DNA of 23,201 bases from an uncultured Bacteroides sp. (GCA_959606905.1 CAUHML010000045.1:1-23201), one strand, 5' to 3'; shown: positions 1-8,300, counted from the stretch's first letter. Numbers and translations are program-made. Notes: a model not told the origin generated them from the letters alone.

Positions 1-138
1 TGCCATAAAAGTCTTGTCACGCTGCATGTCGGCAGTAGGAAGATTCATCAATCCTGTCGTGCCATAATTTATTTGGGCCGTTACTGTTTGTACTATAAAC
101 AGAAACAGACTGATAAAACAATGTTTTATTACCCTCAT
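1..138 (-). CDS. YjbH-like outer-membrane exopolysaccharide protein, N-terminal part
   Basis: This is the first 46 codons of a minus-strand gene that runs off the left edge. The peptide opens with a signal sequence (basic MRVIKH, then a hydrophobic stretch CFISLFLFIVQTV, probable cleavage after TA). Mature INYGTTGLMNLPTADMQRDK follows, which is typical of the start of YjbH-domain proteins in Bacteroides. YjbH proteins are predicted outer-membrane beta-barrel proteins linked to exopolysaccharide secretion. The ATG at 138 lies 6 bases after the stop of the small membrane protein, so it is probably the next gene of the same operon. Identification rests only on the N-terminus. Confidence 0.7.
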   Translation of the reverse strand, partial: MRVIKHCFISLFLFIVQTVTAQINYGTTGLMNLPTADMQRDKTFMA

Positions 139-143
139 GCACC

Positions 144-419
144 TCATTCTTCGAATTTGTTTTTTAACCGATACCGCTTCCATTTCTTCTTCTCCTCATG
201 TCGCATTATCATCAGCATCAATTTTACGTCCATCAATAGAAAATAAGTGCCACCCACCATCATCAGCAGCCACCAACCGTATTCCTGCCAGACAGGCGTC
301 TCGTTTACCACATAGTATACTCCTGCCACTCCCAGCCAGAACAGCAGGGTAAACACCAGCATACGTTTCCATATCAGTTTTACTGCAAAATGATAAAGGC
401 GGAAAGAAGGAACAATCAT
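144..419 (-). CDS. small two-helix membrane protein of unknown function
   Basis: A 91-residue protein. Two hydrophobic segments (about residues 20-38 and 49-70) are followed by a very basic, charged tail rich in K, R and E (HEEKKKWKRYRLKNKFEE), which suggests a small inner-membrane hairpin protein with a cytoplasmic tail. I chose the ATG at 419 rather than the earlier in-frame one at 479 because it overlaps the stop of the preceding wecA-like gene as ATGA, a usual sign of translational coupling. It lies between the initiating transferase and the YjbH-like gene, so a role in polysaccharide assembly or export is plausible. I do not recognise the family. Confidence 0.7.
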   Translation of the reverse strand: MIVPSFRLYHFAVKLIWKRMLVFTLLFWLGVAGVYYVVNETPVWQEYGWWLLMMVGGTYFLLMDVKLMLMIMRHEEKKKWKRYRLKNKFEE

Positions 420-1522
420 ATTTGGGAAATATTGCGTTGTGAAATTAACTTGCTGATATAAAGATTCATCAGTGCCCATACGGCCACATCACAGAGGAAC
501 AGCACCGTATTGTTCAGGTAGCTGACCAAAAACACATTGGAAGCACAAAACAAAAACGAAATGCATAGAATGGAAATCATCGCTTTACGCGGTGTGAATC
601 CCATGGCAAGAAACTTGTGATGAATATGTGTCTTATCCGGCATAAAGGGGTCTTTACCACGACGTACACGGCCTAGGACCACCCTTACCACATCCAGGCA
701 GGGAACTAACAATACACTGAAAGATATCAATATGGCACCTTCATAATTAATACCCGCTTCATACGTATTCATAGTGTATTGCACTGCCAGGAAACTTAAT
801 ATATAGCCCAAGGTAAGACTTCCTGTATCTCCCATAAAGATTTTCCGTCCTCTATCCGCATTTCCAAATACATTATAAAAAAAGAACGGCAGCAACACTC
901 CCACGGTAGTAAAAGCCAGCAATGCACTCATCCATCTGTCATCAATGACAGCCAGTGTGCCAAAGACGGACAATGCCACCATACTCAGTCCCGATGCCAG
1001 ACCGTCAATGCCGTCTATCAGGTTGATGGCATTGGTAATAAAAATCACCAGCACCAAGGTAAGAGGAATACCGATGAAAGCGGAAACGGCATGGATACCG
1101 AACAGCCCGTAAAAATCATTGATATAAAGCCCCGCCAACGGAAACATGAAGGCTGCAATCAATTGCACTATAAATTTCTGACGATAGCGAACCCCTATCA
1201 AATCATCCGCAATTCCCACAATATACAGCAATGTCAACCCTGTACACATAAACAGTATCTGTACCCAATGTTGGCCTGTATCCACTAAGGAGACCCATCC
1301 TGTCATATAACAGATTCCTATCAAGAAAGTTACAGTAAACAAGATGGCCGGGAAAAAGGACACTCCACCCAGCCGGGATACCGGTTTTTTGTGCACCTTC
1401 CGTGCGTCCGGAGTATCAAACAGACGTTTACGAAGGGAAATGATTAAAATACGGGGAATGATGATACGGGCAAGGGCTACGGCTATGAAAAAGCCACAGA
1501 AGACCACAATAAAGTTTAGCAT
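416..1522 (-). CDS. WecA/MraY-like undecaprenyl-phosphate glycosyl-1-phosphate transferase
   Basis: 368-residue polytopic membrane enzyme of the polyprenyl-phosphate N-acetylhexosamine-1-phosphate transferase family. It would start repeat-unit synthesis by moving a sugar-1-phosphate from a UDP-sugar to undecaprenyl phosphate on the inner face of the cytoplasmic membrane. Family motifs are all present: DTPDARKVHKKPVSRLGGV near residues 37-54, the DD pair at 106-107 (GIADDLIG), NAINLIDGIDGLASG around 164-178, GDTGSL at 231-236 and the HIHH motif at 299-302. About ten hydrophobic segments are visible. A gene of this type usually closes Bacteroides capsule operons, as here, after a GT4 gene. The exact sugar (GlcNAc, GalNAc, QuiNAc or FucNAc) cannot be told from sequence. 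Confidence 0.9.
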   Translation of the reverse strand: MLNFIVVFCGFFIAVALARIIIPRILIISLRKRLFDTPDARKVHKKPVSRLGGVSFFPAILFTVTFLIGICYMTGWVSLVDTGQHWVQILFMCTGLTLLYIVGIADDLIGVRYRQKFIVQLIAAFMFPLAGLYINDFYGLFGIHAVSAFIGIPLTLVLVIFITNAINLIDGIDGLASGLSMVALSVFGTLAVIDDRWMSALLAFTTVGVLLPFFFYNVFGNADRGRKIFMGDTGSLTLGYILSFLAVQYTMNTYEAGINYEGAILISFSVLLVPCLDVVRVVLGRVRRGKDPFMPDKTHIHHKFLAMGFTPRKAMISILCISFLFCASNVFLVSYLNNTVLFLCDVAVWALMNLYISKLISQRNISQI

Positions 1523-1580
1523 AATGTGTTAGTTTAAAATGCCTATAATGAAATGAGTGCTCAAATAAGAGCATAGCTAT

Positions 1581-1612
1581 TTTGTAAAGCACTCTCAAGA
1601 GTGCCTTACAAA
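1581..1612. repeat. hairpin-forming inverted repeat upstream of the wecA-like gene
   Basis: TTTGTAA-A-GCACTC and GAGTGC-C-TTACAAA form a 13-pair stem with one A/C mismatch and a TCAA tetraloop. On the minus strand the T-run precedes the stem instead of following it, so it is not a normal terminator. It lies about 60 bases before the wecA-like start codon. It may be an mRNA processing or translation-control hairpin, or the end of a lost element. Confidence 0.45.
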
Positions 1613-1734
1613 AAAGGAGCAATAAAATTCGTTTGGGATAATTGATTTTCGGGATTATTCAGTCATCTCCCGTTATATATATTTACAAAGAAGTGGAAAT
1701 CGTTGCAGTTCTTTTTAATATGCCGCATTCATTA

Positions 1735-1974
1735 TCATAATACAGCAGCAATTTTTCTTACTTTGGCAAGTCGCTCTGCAAAAGACTTGTCTCGTTTAGT
1801 TACCAGCATGTCATAATCAGCCTGCAGCCTCAAGAGTAAATAAGCAGGAATGTTCAAAGCCTTTTCACACAAGAGGGCAAACTTGGTATTTACGGAACGT
1901 TTCCCTCTCACGCAAAGAGAGCCAATTTCTTCGGAATCCGCAAATAAGTTGATTGTTTTTATACTTACATTATA
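1735..1974 (-). pseudogene. HigA-type antitoxin remnant (C-terminal part)
   Basis: An open minus-strand frame without a usable start codon encodes about 79 residues. The second half, FALLCEKALNIPAYLLLRLQ followed by ADYDMLVTKRDKSFAERLAK and ending VRKIAAVL, matches the C-terminal part of HigA-family addiction-module antitoxins in Bacteroides as I recall them (ALGI..PLLRLQADYNM...DKSF..R...IRKVAAVL). The N-terminal XRE helix-turn-helix is missing and the first about 25 residues do not look like the family. No HigB toxin is seen. It starts directly after the stop of the GT4 gene, so it is probably a scar left by locus exchange. Confidence 0.6.
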
Positions 1975-1976
1975 TT

Positions 1977-3074
1977 TCAGCTGCCTATCACCTCCTCATA
2001 ATGCTTCAGCACAATATCCATGCTGAATTCTTTCTGCATTTTTTCTCTTCCTTTCTTTCCCATTTCCATACGCTGTTCGGGAGTCATCCGGATGATTAAT
2101 TCCATGCAATGCGCCAAATCTTCTGCATCTTTCAGTTTACAAAGGAAACCATTGACACCATCGTCTATCACTTCCTTACAACCCACTCCATTGGTCGCAA
2201 CCAATGGCCGTCCGCTGGCAGCACCCTCCATCAGCGTAAAAGGAATACCCTCGCGATAGAAAGAAGGAAGCACTACGCATGTGGAATCTTGAATAAAAGG
2301 ACGTACATCTGTTGTTACACCCAAATAATCCACAACACCTTCCTTTACCCATTCATCCATTTGTTCTTTCGCTATAGCTTGGGGATTATCCACTCCGAGA
2401 AAGCCCAATAGCTTAAACCGCACATCAGAGTATTTTTGTTTCAGCAGTCTTGCCGCATCCACATACCCCCCCACTCCTTTGTCCCACAACATACGGGCAA
2501 CAAGAAGAAAAGAAATTTCTTCAGGTTCTTCCACTACCGCGAAATGGCTGAGGTCTATCCCCTCACCCGGAAGGATATGCACCTGGGCTGGTTGAATTAT
2601 CCGACCAGACACGAACGACTCCGCATCATCCTTATTCAGAAACCAGACGCTAGGCGAATTTCTAAAGGCAAATTTATAGAGTCTTTTGGCAATCTTGCTT
2701 ATCAGATTATCCACTAGAAAAGTATAACCCAATCCGGTAGTAACAGGAGTATAGGAAATGCCTAATGAAGCGGCTGCCATACTGCCATATATATTAGGCT
2801 TAATGGTATAAAAAAAACAATAGTCAGGCTTTTCTTTAATCATAATCTGACGATAATGATAACACGTACACAAGTCTTTCAGTGGGTTATTGCCTTTAGC
2901 TTCAATATCAATTGGCAAAACCTTACATCCCAACGCTTTCAATTGCTGCTGGTAAGTTTCATCAAAAGGAGATACTACTACTACTTCATGGCCTTGCTTT
3001 AGAAAGTGCTCAAAAACAAGGCGACGAAAATTGTACATACTCCATGCTGTATTGCCAGAGAAAAGTATTTTCAT
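1977..3074 (-). CDS. GT4 family glycosyltransferase (GT-B fold)
   Basis: 365 residues, full length for GT4. The N-terminal domain begins MKILFSGNTAWSMYNFRRLV and holds YTIKPNIYGSMAAASLGI near residues 89-106 and the TTGLGYTF segment near 112-119. The C-terminal nucleotide-binding domain contains LLVARMLWDKGV (190-201) and an EX7E pair, E275 and E283 (SFYREGIPFTLMEGAASGRP). Enzymes of this subgroup next to a WecA-like gene in Bacteroides capsule loci are expected to add the second sugar to the undecaprenyl-linked acceptor on the cytoplasmic side, but donor and acceptor are not readable from sequence. The gene lies downstream of a truncated GT4 stub and upstream of a HigA stub, so it seems to belong to a cassette exchanged with the wecA-like gene. 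Confidence 0.88.
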   Translation of the reverse strand: MKILFSGNTAWSMYNFRRLVFEHFLKQGHEVVVVSPFDETYQQQLKALGCKVLPIDIEAKGNNPLKDLCTCYHYRQIMIKEKPDYCFFYTIKPNIYGSMAAASLGISYTPVTTGLGYTFLVDNLISKIAKRLYKFAFRNSPSVWFLNKDDAESFVSGRIIQPAQVHILPGEGIDLSHFAVVEEPEEISFLLVARMLWDKGVGGYVDAARLLKQKYSDVRFKLLGFLGVDNPQAIAKEQMDEWVKEGVVDYLGVTTDVRPFIQDSTCVVLPSFYREGIPFTLMEGAASGRPLVATNGVGCKEVIDDGVNGFLCKLKDAEDLAHCMELIIRMTPEQRMEMGKKGREKMQKEFSMDIVLKHYEEVIGS

Positions 3075-3092
3075 AAAAACGATTATATTAAT

Positions 3093-3257
3093 TTATTCCT
3101 GTTTCATATCGGGATGAAGCATCTGCCACATCTTTCCATCACCTTCACCTGCGGCTACTATCACTTCATGATTTTCAGAGAGTTTGTTTGACAGATTTAT
3201 GACTACGGTCTGAGCACCGCCTAACTCGGAGAGAGTGATTATTTGGAGGATTCGCAT
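3093..3257 (-). pseudogene. N-terminal stub of a GT4 glycosyltransferase
   Basis: A 54-codon frame with its own ATG at 3257. It reads MRILQIITLSELGGAQTVVI then NLSNKLSENHEVIVAAGEGD and stops at TAA after MLHPDMKQE. This is the start of a GT4 enzyme, with the glycine-rich ELGGAQ loop and the second strand HEVIVAAGEGDGKMW typical of GT-B folds. The remaining some 300 residues are absent, since the next complete gene starts 19 bases later with its own, different N-terminus. I read it as the leftover of a gene replaced by recombination. Confidence 0.75.
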
Positions 3258-3264
3258 GATTGAA

Positions 3265-4371
3265 TTATTTCTTAAAGTTCAGATTATCCAATAATATAGC
3301 CGCTGATTTATCCCAACTTAAAACATTCTGAGCGTAAATCCGGGCATCAGCACCCATATCCAATATTTTAGATGGATTATTATAGAGTTCACATATTGCA
3401 TCTGACAAAGCTTTTGGATTATTTGGAGGAATTATCAAGCCACAACCATCCGGAACTTGCTCTTTTAAGCCACCCACATTGGTTACAACCACAGGTTTCC
3501 CTAATGCAAAAGCAAGAGGAATCACTCCTGACTGTGAAGCTTCAATATAGGGAAGAATTATCAAATCAACAGATGACAACAACTTTGCAACTTCTTCATC
3601 ACTAATCCACCTGTTGCAGATTTCCATAGAGTCCTTATATCTGTTAAACGAACCGACATATTCCTGACAATCCCCATTCCCGGCTACCAACAGTTTCAAT
3701 TTTGGGTTTGTATCCTTTATCATACCCCATGACTCAAGCAGGACATCCAATCCCTTATATTTATTAATCCTTCCAAAAAAGCCTACTTTATTGTATATCT
3801 TTCTCTCGGTTGCTAAATCATTATACTTACTGTAATAGCTGAAGTTTGCATGGGGGATGATGCAAATATTCTTTTTAATGCCAGCTTTTTCCAGCTCTTT
3901 TCTAGAATGTTGAGACAAGACCACCAGCCTGTCAGAAAAGAATATATCTGCTTTATTCATCAACATGCTGAACAGATTGCTTTCACCCAAATGAGGGGCT
4001 ACATCATGAATCACCTTTATTATTTTAATTTTCCGAGGCAGCAATGAAATCACAAGGTTATGCCAAGGATGAATCATGGGTGTAAATACATAATCAGGAG
4101 AATATTTTCTGATAATTCGTACTAATTTAGCGAACAGGCATATATTCAATGACCTGATAACAAAATCTTTTTTGTTTGTATAAGTATCAATCGTCACCAA
4201 GCTCAGATTCCTAAACTTCCTGCTCAACAGCATCCATTCATTTATATTCCCGCTATAGTTTGAAACAATAGCCAGAATCGGAACCTGTTTTTCCAGTAAC
4301 GCTTGAGCAAATTCAATACTATAAACGGGTCCTGCGCCCCGGCGTCCCAAGTATAAAAGCACCAATCTCAT
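3265..4371 (-). CDS. GT4 family glycosyltransferase (GT-B fold)
   Basis: 368 residues. The N-terminal half holds the glycine loop GRRGAGPVYSIEFAQALL (residues 9-26) and VIHDVAPHLGE (120-130), a frequent GT4 pattern. The C-terminal half has VGFFGRINKYKGLDVLLES (196-214), LLVAGNGD (227-234) and LPYIEASQSGVIPLAFALGK (273-292). The first glutamate of the usual EX7E pair is present (E277), but the second position is P285, as in the ASQSGVIPLA subgroup of GT4, so this is not evidence of inactivity. It should be a cytosolic or membrane-associated transferase adding one sugar of the repeat unit. It is 7 bases upstream of the truncated GT4 stub and about 70 bases after the polymerase gene. Confidence 0.87.
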   Translation of the reverse strand: MRLVLLYLGRRGAGPVYSIEFAQALLEKQVPILAIVSNYSGNINEWMLLSRKFRNLSLVTIDTYTNKKDFVIRSLNICLFAKLVRIIRKYSPDYVFTPMIHPWHNLVISLLPRKIKIIKVIHDVAPHLGESNLFSMLMNKADIFFSDRLVVLSQHSRKELEKAGIKKNICIIPHANFSYYSKYNDLATERKIYNKVGFFGRINKYKGLDVLLESWGMIKDTNPKLKLLVAGNGDCQEYVGSFNRYKDSMEICNRWISDEEVAKLLSSVDLIILPYIEASQSGVIPLAFALGKPVVVTNVGGLKEQVPDGCGLIIPPNNPKALSDAICELYNNPSKILDMGADARIYAQNVLSWDKSAAILLDNLNFKK

Positions 4372-4439
4372 TTTATTTTTGATATATAAAAGGCGAAGTG
4401 AATGTCATGACTATAGCCGATATAATTTCAGCCGATAAT

Positions 4440-5471
4440 TCATAAGTCCGACTGCTCGAATATGGTTTGATATGGATAATACAATGATTTTTTATATTTT
4501 GCCCACTGCCCTTCTTTTGAAGAACTCATGTGAGCAGTGTAAATATAGAACCCAAAAATAAACAGCAACATAAAAACAAAGATGGGCTTAGGCATCCTCA
4601 TACATTTACGAAGATGTGGAATCAAGATCAATATTGCCGAGAAGAAAAATGTGCAAAAGCGTTCTGCCATATGGGGATTCACGCTGAAAGATGCATAAAG
4701 TGATGCTCCTATGCAGGTATAAACAGCAAAGATATGTAACTGTTTTCTACACAATTTCTCATAATTAACAAGTGTGACTATTGCGAGTGCATATATCAAA
4801 AAACGAAGAAAAGAACCGCCTCCCATATTTTCGTTGACATACTTTTTAAAAACAACGAACAAAGGATTGCCTATGTCCAACAATGCTAATCTTTTAACAG
4901 CAAACTCTCCCCCTAATAGTCCGACTATAAAAAGAGTCCATAGCATTTTCCTCCCCATTCTCTTTAATGGCAATAACAGGATAACGGCTATCACACTGGA
5001 ATAATGACACAAAAAAGCCAAGACTATGAATAGTATTTTCTTTTTCATCTTGAAATCGGGATGGCACATCAGATAGAAAATGACTGAATAAGCCATTGCT
5101 TGGCGGACCAACCCAAAACTGGCGCATAACAATGGTGGAAAGCAAATATAAAAGAGCGTACTTTCCGGATAGCAGTTCATCTTTTTTAATCCGGCAAGGA
5201 AAAAGCCAGCCGTCCAAAGGGAAGTTATAAAAAAGAAAACGGAAAAGTGGGTGTTATGGGCAACATCAATAAGCATGCGTGGTATAGGCTCTGTTTCCAG
5301 ATTATTGTCTTGAATAATCTGGTAATATGAAAAATAATCAAACCCTATGCCATAACGCAATCCTACAAAAAGAGTTATCAAGAAGAAAGATATATTCAGT
5401 TTGTTAGCATTGCTTACATTAGAATAATTGACAAGAAATATCAAAAGAAAGAAAGTAAAATAGCCAGCCAT
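4440..5471 (-). CDS. EpsG/Wzy-type polysaccharide polymerase
   Basis: 343-residue integral membrane protein with about nine to ten hydrophobic helices. The motif FVGLRYGIGFDYFSYYQIIQ near residues 35-54 (R39, G41, D45, Y46) is the signature of the EpsG family of O-antigen/capsule polymerases. LVRQAMAYSVIFYL and FLCHYSSVIAVILLLPL in the middle are also typical. The enzyme would join undecaprenyl-linked repeat units on the periplasmic side after the flippase has turned them over. The matching flippase is separated from it by the plus-strand module at 8-13.6 kb. Polymerases diverge fast, so the linkage cannot be inferred. Confidence 0.85.
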   Translation of the reverse strand: MAGYFTFFLLIFLVNYSNVSNANKLNISFFLITLFVGLRYGIGFDYFSYYQIIQDNNLETEPIPRMLIDVAHNTHFSVFFFITSLWTAGFFLAGLKKMNCYPESTLFYICFPPLLCASFGLVRQAMAYSVIFYLMCHPDFKMKKKILFIVLAFLCHYSSVIAVILLLPLKRMGRKMLWTLFIVGLLGGEFAVKRLALLDIGNPLFVVFKKYVNENMGGGSFLRFLIYALAIVTLVNYEKLCRKQLHIFAVYTCIGASLYASFSVNPHMAERFCTFFFSAILILIPHLRKCMRMPKPIFVFMLLFIFGFYIYTAHMSSSKEGQWAKYKKSLYYPYQTIFEQSDL

Positions 5472-5504
5472 TTTTTCTATTATTGGTTCCGCTTCTATTT
5501 GTTG

Positions 5505-6299
5505 CTAAATTATTTTATATCTCGCCAGTCTTCGCAATAGTGGACATAGTAAAAAATTGGGAACTATTGTTTTCACACTCCTCACCAGCCAACGCAGAAA
5601 AAGCGTTTTTCTTTCTGCCCAAAATATATTCTCGCCCCTTCTCTTCAAAATCAAAAAATGCTCTTTGGTTGAAGAAACATAATTTTCATAAGTCGCCCCT
5701 GAATCGGTAGGCGTCAAAGCTACTGTTATATCCACATAGCAAAAAGAATGACCAGACAGATAAAGGATAGACAACTGGTTATAATCTGCCGCGAATCGAT
5801 ATCTCAAATCAAATAAATATTTTTTCAGAAGGGATGTCCTTATAAAAACAGATTGATGAGAAAATATCATTTTTCTTTCAATTAATTCTAACGGTCCAGG
5901 TTTCATTATATATAAACCGTATTCATTAGAAACTGCCACATTACCATAATAAGCATCATGTTGAGAATCATACTTTTCCATCAAATTACATACTTCTGCT
6001 ATCGAAGAAGAGGCATAAAAAGTATCATTTACATTCATGAATAAAGTATATTTTCCCGCAGCAATCTTTATTCCTTTATTCATCGCATCATAAATCCCCT
6101 TATCAGGTTCACTCACCCAATAAGAGATCTTATCCGCATACTTTTTGATGATATCTACTGTATTGTCTGTACTCCCCCCATCAATGATAATATATTCAAT
6201 ATGGGGATAAGTTTGATTAATAACAGAAATAATAGTTTGCTCAATGGATGAAGCTGCATTATATGAAACAGTTATGACCGTAATTAAGGGACTTTCCAT
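5505..6299 (-). CDS. GT2 family glycosyltransferase (WcaA/WfgS-like)
   Basis: 264 residues with a GT-A fold. The N-terminus ITVITVSYNAASSIEQTIIS (residues 6-25) is the GT2 nucleotide-binding start. IDGGSTDNT (39-47) and SEPDKGIYDAMNKGI (63-77) are strong family motifs. The usual LNSDD metal site is replaced by MNVNDTFY (88-95), so only one acidic residue, D92, remains at the metal position. SHQSVFIRTSLL and RFAADYNQLSILY follow, as in the WfgS/WcaA group. It would act in the cytoplasm, adding one sugar of the repeat unit. It lies between the GT32 and EpsG genes with short gaps, consistent with one operon. Confidence 0.87.
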   Translation of the reverse strand: MESPLITVITVSYNAASSIEQTIISVINQTYPHIEYIIIDGGSTDNTVDIIKKYADKISYWVSEPDKGIYDAMNKGIKIAAGKYTLFMNVNDTFYASSSIAEVCNLMEKYDSQHDAYYGNVAVSNEYGLYIMKPGPLELIERKMIFSHQSVFIRTSLLKKYLFDLRYRFAADYNQLSILYLSGHSFCYVDITVALTPTDSGATYENYVSSTKEHFLILKRRGENIFWAERKTLFLRWLVRSVKTIVPNFLLCPLLRRLARYKII

Positions 6300-6332
6300 T
6301 TTTTAGTATTTGCGTATATAATCACATCGATA

Positions 6333-7097
6333 TCACATTTTTCTAAAGAGCGCCGGATAATGTGTTACCAGCCATCGCTTTATTTTCCTTGGAAAAGAAT
6401 AGTCCCTCCAACTCGAATCGCAAAAGTGCATTGAATAAGAATCAACTCTTCGTGTAGCCGAATTACCAGCAAAGACCCATGAAGGGTAAATATGAATTCC
6501 GTTACTTATAATTTGTTCTTTATCAATATATCTGAAACCATGTTTGACAGCAAGCATTGGCATGACAGACGGATTTATCAAATCCATGAAAAGTCCACCA
6601 TCCTCACCAACAAAATGACGCGTACCAAAGAAGTCCATGCATTCTTTAATAAACGGATTGCCTTTTTCTGCGCCAAAAAGAGCTGCTAGCATACCTAAAC
6701 CACAAACTTCATTACCTTCTTTCAAAGGAACACCATCTTTATTGATATCTTTTTTTCCATGAGCTTCAAAGAGAGCTGGATGAAACTCTACAGAGGTAAA
6801 GAAACCATTATTCAGAAACTCGTCAAAAGACTTGTAGACCATCACATCAGTATCCATATAAATCCCTCCTTCGGTATAAATGGCATAATGCCTAATGTAA
6901 TCGGAAGCAAGAGACCACTTACAGTGTTCTATGGCTTCCTTCACCCAAGGCACTGAGTCAATGTCAAAATTATTTTCGCTCCAGCACTTAATTTCGTAGT
7001 CCGGCATAACCTTTCGCCAGCTATTAATGCATTTTGTTACAGAAGGAGTCTGTTTACCCCCTCCTAACCAGACATAATGGATTTTTTTAGGAATCAT
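6333..7097 (-). CDS. GT32 family glycosyltransferase
   Basis: 254 residues. The opening MIPKKIHYVWLGGGKQTPSV is the hallmark of the Gly_transf_sug/GT32 family. ASDYIRHYAIYTEGGIYMDT (residues 65-83) contains the DxD metal-binding motif D82-T83-D84. The C-terminal part carries HIYPSWVFAG and SMHFCDSSWRD, where conserved His and Trp residues close the active site in this family. Its role should be transfer of a hexose or similar sugar from a nucleotide donor onto the growing lipid-linked unit. It follows the broken acyltransferase by 26 bases and precedes GT2 by 33, in the same orientation. Confidence 0.88.
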   Translation of the reverse strand: MIPKKIHYVWLGGGKQTPSVTKCINSWRKVMPDYEIKCWSENNFDIDSVPWVKEAIEHCKWSLASDYIRHYAIYTEGGIYMDTDVMVYKSFDEFLNNGFFTSVEFHPALFEAHGKKDINKDGVPLKEGNEVCGLGMLAALFGAEKGNPFIKECMDFFGTRHFVGEDGGLFMDLINPSVMPMLAVKHGFRYIDKEQIISNGIHIYPSWVFAGNSATRRVDSYSMHFCDSSWRDYSFPRKIKRWLVTHYPALFRKM

Positions 7098-7123
7098 ATT
7101 CAGATCTTAATTATTTTTCATTA

Positions 7124-7882
7124 TTAATAAAACGGTAAATATCCACTACCATCAAACTCATATCTTAAATCTTCATTTCTCTTTCCTATCACCTTGGCGG
7201 GCACTCCACCAACCAAAGTATAAGGCGGGACATCCTTGGTCACTACCGCTCCGGCTGCCACCACCGCACCTTCACCAACGGTCACACCATGAAGAATAAT
7301 AACATTCGGACCTATCCATGCACGATCTTTAACATTTATAGTTCCTCCCTTAATATTTGTACACCTAAAATAAGGATCATTATAATCATGCTGTTCGGTC
7401 CAGAAGCTGGCAGCGGTACTTACATTGACATTCTTACCTATGATGATACCTCCATGACGGGCATCGAGAATGGCTCTGTCTCCAATGATAGAACCTTTTC
7501 CTATGGTGAGCAAATGATGGTTGCGAATTTCCGCACCATAATAGATGATACCCCCCTTCGCAAGGTTGACACCCCAAAAATTTTTATAGAGCCAACGACG
7601 AATGTGTTAGGAGGGGATTCGTCCCGTCTGAAAGTCCATGTAGCGCAAATAACCTATGATGTAAGAAGCGGCTTTCGCTTTAATCTGCTGTATGAGCGAT
7701 AGTTTGTATCCTGAAATTGGATCACCCAGCACGCTAAGATCGGTCTTTCTTCCGGCAACTTTCGCCGCATCTTTTTCCTTCTTCATCAACAAAACCACTT
7801 TAAGCGGTAATGCCAATAATGCGAAAACTATCCATTTGAAGAATAGCAATACTAATAATGTAACAATAAGAATTATCTCCAT
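7124..7882 (-). pseudogene. Hexapeptide-repeat O-acyltransferase split by an in-frame stop
   Basis: One continuous 253-codon frame interrupted by a single TAA at 7607-7609. Before the stop, residues 1-91 start with a hydrophobic helix (MEIILIVTLLVLLFFKWIVF) and end YLRYMDFQTGRIPS. After it the same frame continues [14 protein letters not shown] then [19 protein letters not shown] and the left-handed beta-helix part, with [33 protein letters not shown] (catalytic-type His) and [20 protein letters not shown]. This is the standard order for a maltose-acetyltransferase-like (LbH) O-acetyltransferase that decorates capsule sugars, and the join reads naturally through the stop. Either a nonsense mutation, a sequencing error, or restart at a downstream TTG (7513) explains it. 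I treat it as a pseudogene of very recent origin. Confidence 0.75.
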
Positions 7883-7910
7883 AATCGTTATCCTTTGATT
7901 TTAATTTCTA

Positions 7911-8084
7911 CTATTTTTCTGTTTCCAAACACTTATTTCTGTTACTCCCCTCCACTTCATCCTTCTTCTCCCCCGTCAAATACTCCCATGAATTCTCCGT
8001 CACCACATTCCACCACTCTTCTTTCACCGCTTCTATCTCCTCGTCCAGTCCGCAATCGCCATAGTTCTCGACCAAAGGATGCAT
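7911..8084 (-). CDS. 57-residue acidic protein, unknown
   Basis: A short minus-strand frame, ATG at 8084. It encodes MHPLVENYGDCGLDEEIEAV followed by KEEWWNVVTENSWEYLTG and a charged C-terminus. The composition (acidic, aromatic, few rare codons) looks like real protein, and its codons make sense only in this frame. The frame is open back to a TAA a few codons before the ATG, so it may also be the tail of a longer ancestral gene. It lies 17 bases after the 50-residue HTH-like gene and 28 bases before the acyltransferase. I do not recognise the family. Confidence 0.5.
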   Translation of the reverse strand: MHPLVENYGDCGLDEEIEAVKEEWWNVVTENSWEYLTGEKKDEVEGSNRNKCLETEK

Positions 8085-8101
8085 GATAGTGGCATAAAAA
8101 T

Positions 8102-8254
8102 TCAGATTGTCAGTTTACCATTAAGAGCACTGTAATAACTATGTTCCGTCATGTGGATGGATTTACAAAACCCCTTTACATTGACACCACTGGCCTTTCT
8201 AAGGACTTTGATGCTCTCGGCCAACTTCTTCGTAGAAAATTCTCTGTCTTTCAT
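8102..8254 (-). CDS. short HTH-like protein, possible local regulator
   Basis: 50 residues from the ATG at 8254: MKDREFSTKKLAESIKVLRK then ASGVNVKGFCKSIHMTEHSY and YSALNGKLTI. The pattern AESIKVLRKASGVNVKGFCK...TEHSYYSALNGK fits a compact helix-turn-helix of XRE type with a recognition helix ending in S..LNGK. The ORF is open upstream to 8377, but the extra 41 residues are low-quality and would cross the palindrome, so the internal start is better. It is divergent from the plus-strand gene at 8380, with a 125-base shared intergenic region that holds a strong palindrome. Assignment as a DNA-binding protein is an inference from pattern only. Confidence 0.5.
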   Translation of the reverse strand: MKDREFSTKKLAESIKVLRKASGVNVKGFCKSIHMTEHSYYSALNGKLTI

Positions 8255-8300
8255 TTTTTTCAGTTTAAATATTGTTAATAATACTATCTGTCTACTAATT

